A stretch of 7,156 nucleotides of DNA from Betaproteobacteria bacterium (GTDB taxonomy: Bacteria; Pseudomonadota; Gammaproteobacteria; Burkholderiales; Burkholderiaceae_E), in assembly GCA_009922405.1 (NCBI GenBank), contig RFVZ01000132.1, positions 1-7,156 on the forward strand, in the 5' to 3' direction. The position numbers and the translations under genes were made by a program. Positions 5,857 through 7,156 of the stretch are shown in pieces. The notes under the pieces are model-generated. The model saw only the letters and a program-made list of their open reading frames with translations, had not been told where the DNA came from and did not search any database. The stretch's first letter is position 1. Each line of letters begins with the position of its first letter.

Positions 5857-6612
5857 TTAGGTGTTGTAGCCCGCATCGAGCTTTTGGACTTTGCGCAAGA
5901 GGGCTGGCCATACAAATGCGGCGCCAAGTCCGCCAGTTTGAACCTGCATGGCCTTGGCGGTTCCGGTGATGATGTCAGGGTGCACGGAGTGCAGCTCGCC
6001 CCCAGCTTGAGCCGAAATCTGAATTTGGCAGGCACTCTCAAAGATGTACATCCCCAGAAATGCTTCTGCGACGGAGCTGCCCACGGTCAATAGACCGTGA
6101 TTTCGAAGGCACAAAAACCGCGCGCTGCCTAAATCAGCCTGTAGCCTGGGGATCTCGTCGGGCCGGAACGCAACGCCTTCATAGTCGTGATAGGCCAATG
6201 AGGCGAGGACAAAGGTGCTTTGCTGCGAGATCGGTAATACCCCGCCACGTTGTGCAGCCACGGCGACGCCAGCCCGGGTATGGGTGTGCAGAACGCAGTG
6301 CGCGTCATCTCGGGCCGAGTGAATCGCGCTGTGGATGGTGAAGCCCGCCGGGTTAACCGGAAACGGATTACTGCCGATTTTGTTTCCTGCTTGATCGATT
6401 CGCACCAGAGAGGACGCGGTGATTTCATCGAACAGCAGTCCGTAGGGGTTGATCAGGAAGTGGTGCTCGGGGCCCGGAATGCGTACGCTGATGTGCGTAA
6501 ACACCAGATCACTCCAGCCGAAGTGGGCGACCAGCCGGTAAGCAGCGGCCAGGTCGCAGCGCAACGCCCACTCTTCGGGGCTGACCTCGGTCTGACAGGA
6601 TGGAATTTTCAT
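5857..6612 (-). CDS. Class II aldolase/adducin-family protein (adducin-like subgroup)
   Basis: A 251-residue cytoplasmic protein of the class II aldolase/adducin fold. An ATG at 6633 would add seven residues, but GGAG (6619-6622) is spaced 6 bases from the ATG at 6612, so I choose that. Metal-binding histidines are H109 and H111 in VLHTHTRAG and H172 in LRNHGLL. The segment NPAGFTIHSAIHSARDDAHC (87-106) aligns with the region holding the catalytic Glu of fuculose-1-phosphate aldolase (E73 in E. coli FucA); here the equivalent position is Gly90, as in adducin and many bacterial relatives. Metal binding therefore looks intact, but a classical aldol cleavage is doubtful. As first gene of the transporter operon it may act on the imported compound or its product; this is inference from position. 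Substrate unknown. Confidence 0.88.
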   Translation of the reverse strand: MKIPSCQTEVSPEEWALRCDLAAAYRLVAHFGWSDLVFTHISVRIPGPEHHFLINPYGLLFDEITASSLVRIDQAGNKIGSNPFPVNPAGFTIHSAIHSARDDAHCVLHTHTRAGVAVAAQRGGVLPISQQSTFVLASLAYHDYEGVAFRPDEIPRLQADLGSARFLCLRNHGLLTVGSSVAEAFLGMYIFESACQIQISAQAGGELHSVHPDIITGTAKAMQVQTGGLGAAFVWPALLRKVQKLDAGYNT

Positions 6613-6618
6613 GGATGT

Positions 6619-6622
6619 CTCC
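6619..6622 (-). promoter_or_regulatory. Ribosome binding site of the aldolase/adducin-family gene
   Basis: GGAG on the minus strand lies 6 bases from the ATG at 6612. It lies between the alternative ATGs at 6633/6624 and 6612, and decides the start in favour of 6612. Confidence 0.65.
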
Positions 6623-6637
6623 ATTGGAATCATTTTT

Positions 6638-6952
6638 ATGAATGTGACAGATTATCTACTGCAATCGTGGGAGCGCGGTTGGGTGATCAATTTCGCGGTT
6701 GTATTGACGGTTGCAGAGGCCATTTGGTTGTTGGCCGCTTATTACCTTGGGCGTCGTGGTTTGGCCCCAGATGAGTACCTGTTGAATCTGCTCTCGGGGC
6801 TGTGCCTGATGCTGGCATTGAGGGCCACTCTTGGGGCCAGTGATCTGTTCGGGCCGATCGTCTATCTCAGTCTCGCCGGAGTGTGTCACGTGGCCGATCT
6901 GGTTCGTCGCACGCGGCGAACGCGGCATCGGCGGACGATTGAAGCGGGTTAA
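6638..6952 (+). CDS. Small uncharacterised membrane protein
   Basis: A 104-residue protein that I cannot name. It starts MNVTDYLLQSWERGW and has three likely membrane segments: about residues 16-37 (INFAVVLTVAEAIWLLAAYYL), 48-66 (LLNLLSGLCLMLALRATL) and 70-87 (LFGPIVYLSLAGVCHVAD). A very basic tail, RRTRRTRHRR (90-99), should lie in the cytoplasm. The pattern LL.GLCLMLALR..L followed by HVADLVRR resembles small hypothetical inner-membrane proteins that I have an impression of in other proteobacteria, which supports it as real. An in-frame ATG at 6611 (with AGGA at 6597-6600) would add nine residues but would overlap the start of the divergent aldolase gene, so I prefer 6638. It is transcribed away from the transporter operon, and a tandem repeat follows its stop. 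Function unknown. Confidence 0.65.
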   Translation: MNVTDYLLQSWERGWVINFAVVLTVAEAIWLLAAYYLGRRGLAPDEYLLNLLSGLCLMLALRATLGASDLFGPIVYLSLAGVCHVADLVRRTRRTRHRRTIEAG

Positions 6953-6953
6953 G

Positions 6954-6983
6954 GCCGGTTGATGCCGGTTGATGCCGGTTGAT
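6954..6983 (+). repeat. Perfect 3 x 10-bp tandem repeat after the membrane-protein gene
   Basis: GCCGGTTGAT is repeated three times without mismatch at 6954-6963, 6964-6973 and 6974-6983, and a fourth copy decays after GC at 6984. It begins one base after the TAA of the membrane-protein gene and lies in the 45-base gap between two convergent genes. I see no hairpin with a T-run, so it is not an evident terminator. Confidence 0.9.
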
Positions 6984-6997
6984 GCGGCGCGCAGGGC

Positions 6998-7156
6998 TTA
7001 CTGAAACTTCGGTAGCTTCAGCATATTCATCGAGACGATCACGCGCCGGTCATGATTTTCGGGGACGTGGTGTCGAAGCATCCCCGGGAACAAGATCAAC
7101 CAGCCCGGTTGCGGTGTGATCACAAGATGGTTGTCGAACACAATCGGGGCGCAATT
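6998..7156 (-). CDS. 2OG-Fe(II) oxygenase-like protein, C-terminal fragment
   Basis: The minus-strand frame is open from the window end to TAA at 6998-7000, giving the last 52 residues of a gene that continues past the window. It contains GWLILFPGMLRHHVPENHD (18-36) and RRVIVSMNM (37-45). This matches the end of the double-stranded beta-helix in the putative 2OG-Fe(II) oxygenase family whose C-terminus reads FP..L.H.V.P, then R(I/V)S.(F)N. By that pattern His29 would be the distal iron ligand and Arg38 the 2-oxoglutarate-binding residue. The proximal HxD motif would lie upstream, outside the window. Such enzymes hydroxylate or otherwise oxidise unknown substrates using 2-oxoglutarate and oxygen. 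The gene converges on the small membrane-protein gene. The call is by motif on a short fragment. Confidence 0.7.
   Translation of the reverse strand, partial: NCAPIVFDNHLVITPQPGWLILFPGMLRHHVPENHDRRVIVSMNMLKLPKFQ

Noticed and set aside
5844..6041. A 66-codon N-terminal extension of livG.
   Set aside because: It is not family-like, it overlaps the conserved aldolase coding sequence in another frame, and the ATG at 5843 gives the standard LivG N-terminus.
6651..6656. GATAAT on the minus strand as a -10 box for the transporter operon.
   Set aside because: No acceptable -35 hexamer lies 16-18 bases upstream; a single hexamer in coding DNA is not enough.
7001..7020. Small hairpin CTGAA...TTCAG at the end of the oxygenase gene.
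   Set aside because: The stem is short and interrupted, lies inside codons and has no following T-run in either direction, so it is not supported as a terminator.

Overview
The window reads as ordinary chromosomal DNA of moderately high GC from a Gram-negative proteobacterium. A betaproteobacterium (Burkholderiales-like) is my best guess. It rests on the LIV-type ABC transporter with a cleavable Sec signal on its binding protein, the form of the LivF ATPase, and the small proteobacterial ribbon-helix-helix protein. There are no mobile elements, no RNA genes that I can recognise, no CRISPR array and no gene-free stretch above about 65 bases.

Layout. Positions 1-183 (+) are the C-terminal end of a GMC-type FAD oxidoreductase. 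Positions 233-574 (+) encode a small ribbon-helix-helix regulator-like protein. Positions 641-1189 (+) encode glyoxalase I (gloA), closed by a clear intrinsic terminator at 1210-1237. From 6612 down to 1227 on the minus strand runs a compact six-gene block: class II aldolase/adducin-family protein, livG, livF, periplasmic substrate-binding protein, livH, livM. Spacings are 2-37 bases, so this is very probably one operon. It converges on gloA. Positions 6638-6952 (+) encode a small uncharacterised membrane protein that starts only 25 bases from the aldolase start, divergently. Positions 6998-7156 (-) are the C-terminal end of a 2OG-Fe(II) oxygenase-like protein.

How it fits together. The binding protein would capture a small organic ligand in the periplasm. 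LivH and LivM would carry it across the inner membrane, powered by LivG and LivF. The aldolase-fold enzyme encoded first in the operon would then plausibly act on the imported compound or a product of it. The substrate cannot be read from the sequence, and an enzyme inside the operon argues against plain branched-chain amino acid uptake. The most notable molecular details are two. The two ATPases look asymmetric: LivF has Arg in place of the Walker A Lys and Gln at the H-loop position, and it would face a degenerate LivG signature. The aldolase-fold enzyme keeps its metal-binding histidines but lacks the usual catalytic Glu, as in adducin. I did not find a clearly novel system; the findings are mostly second-look details.
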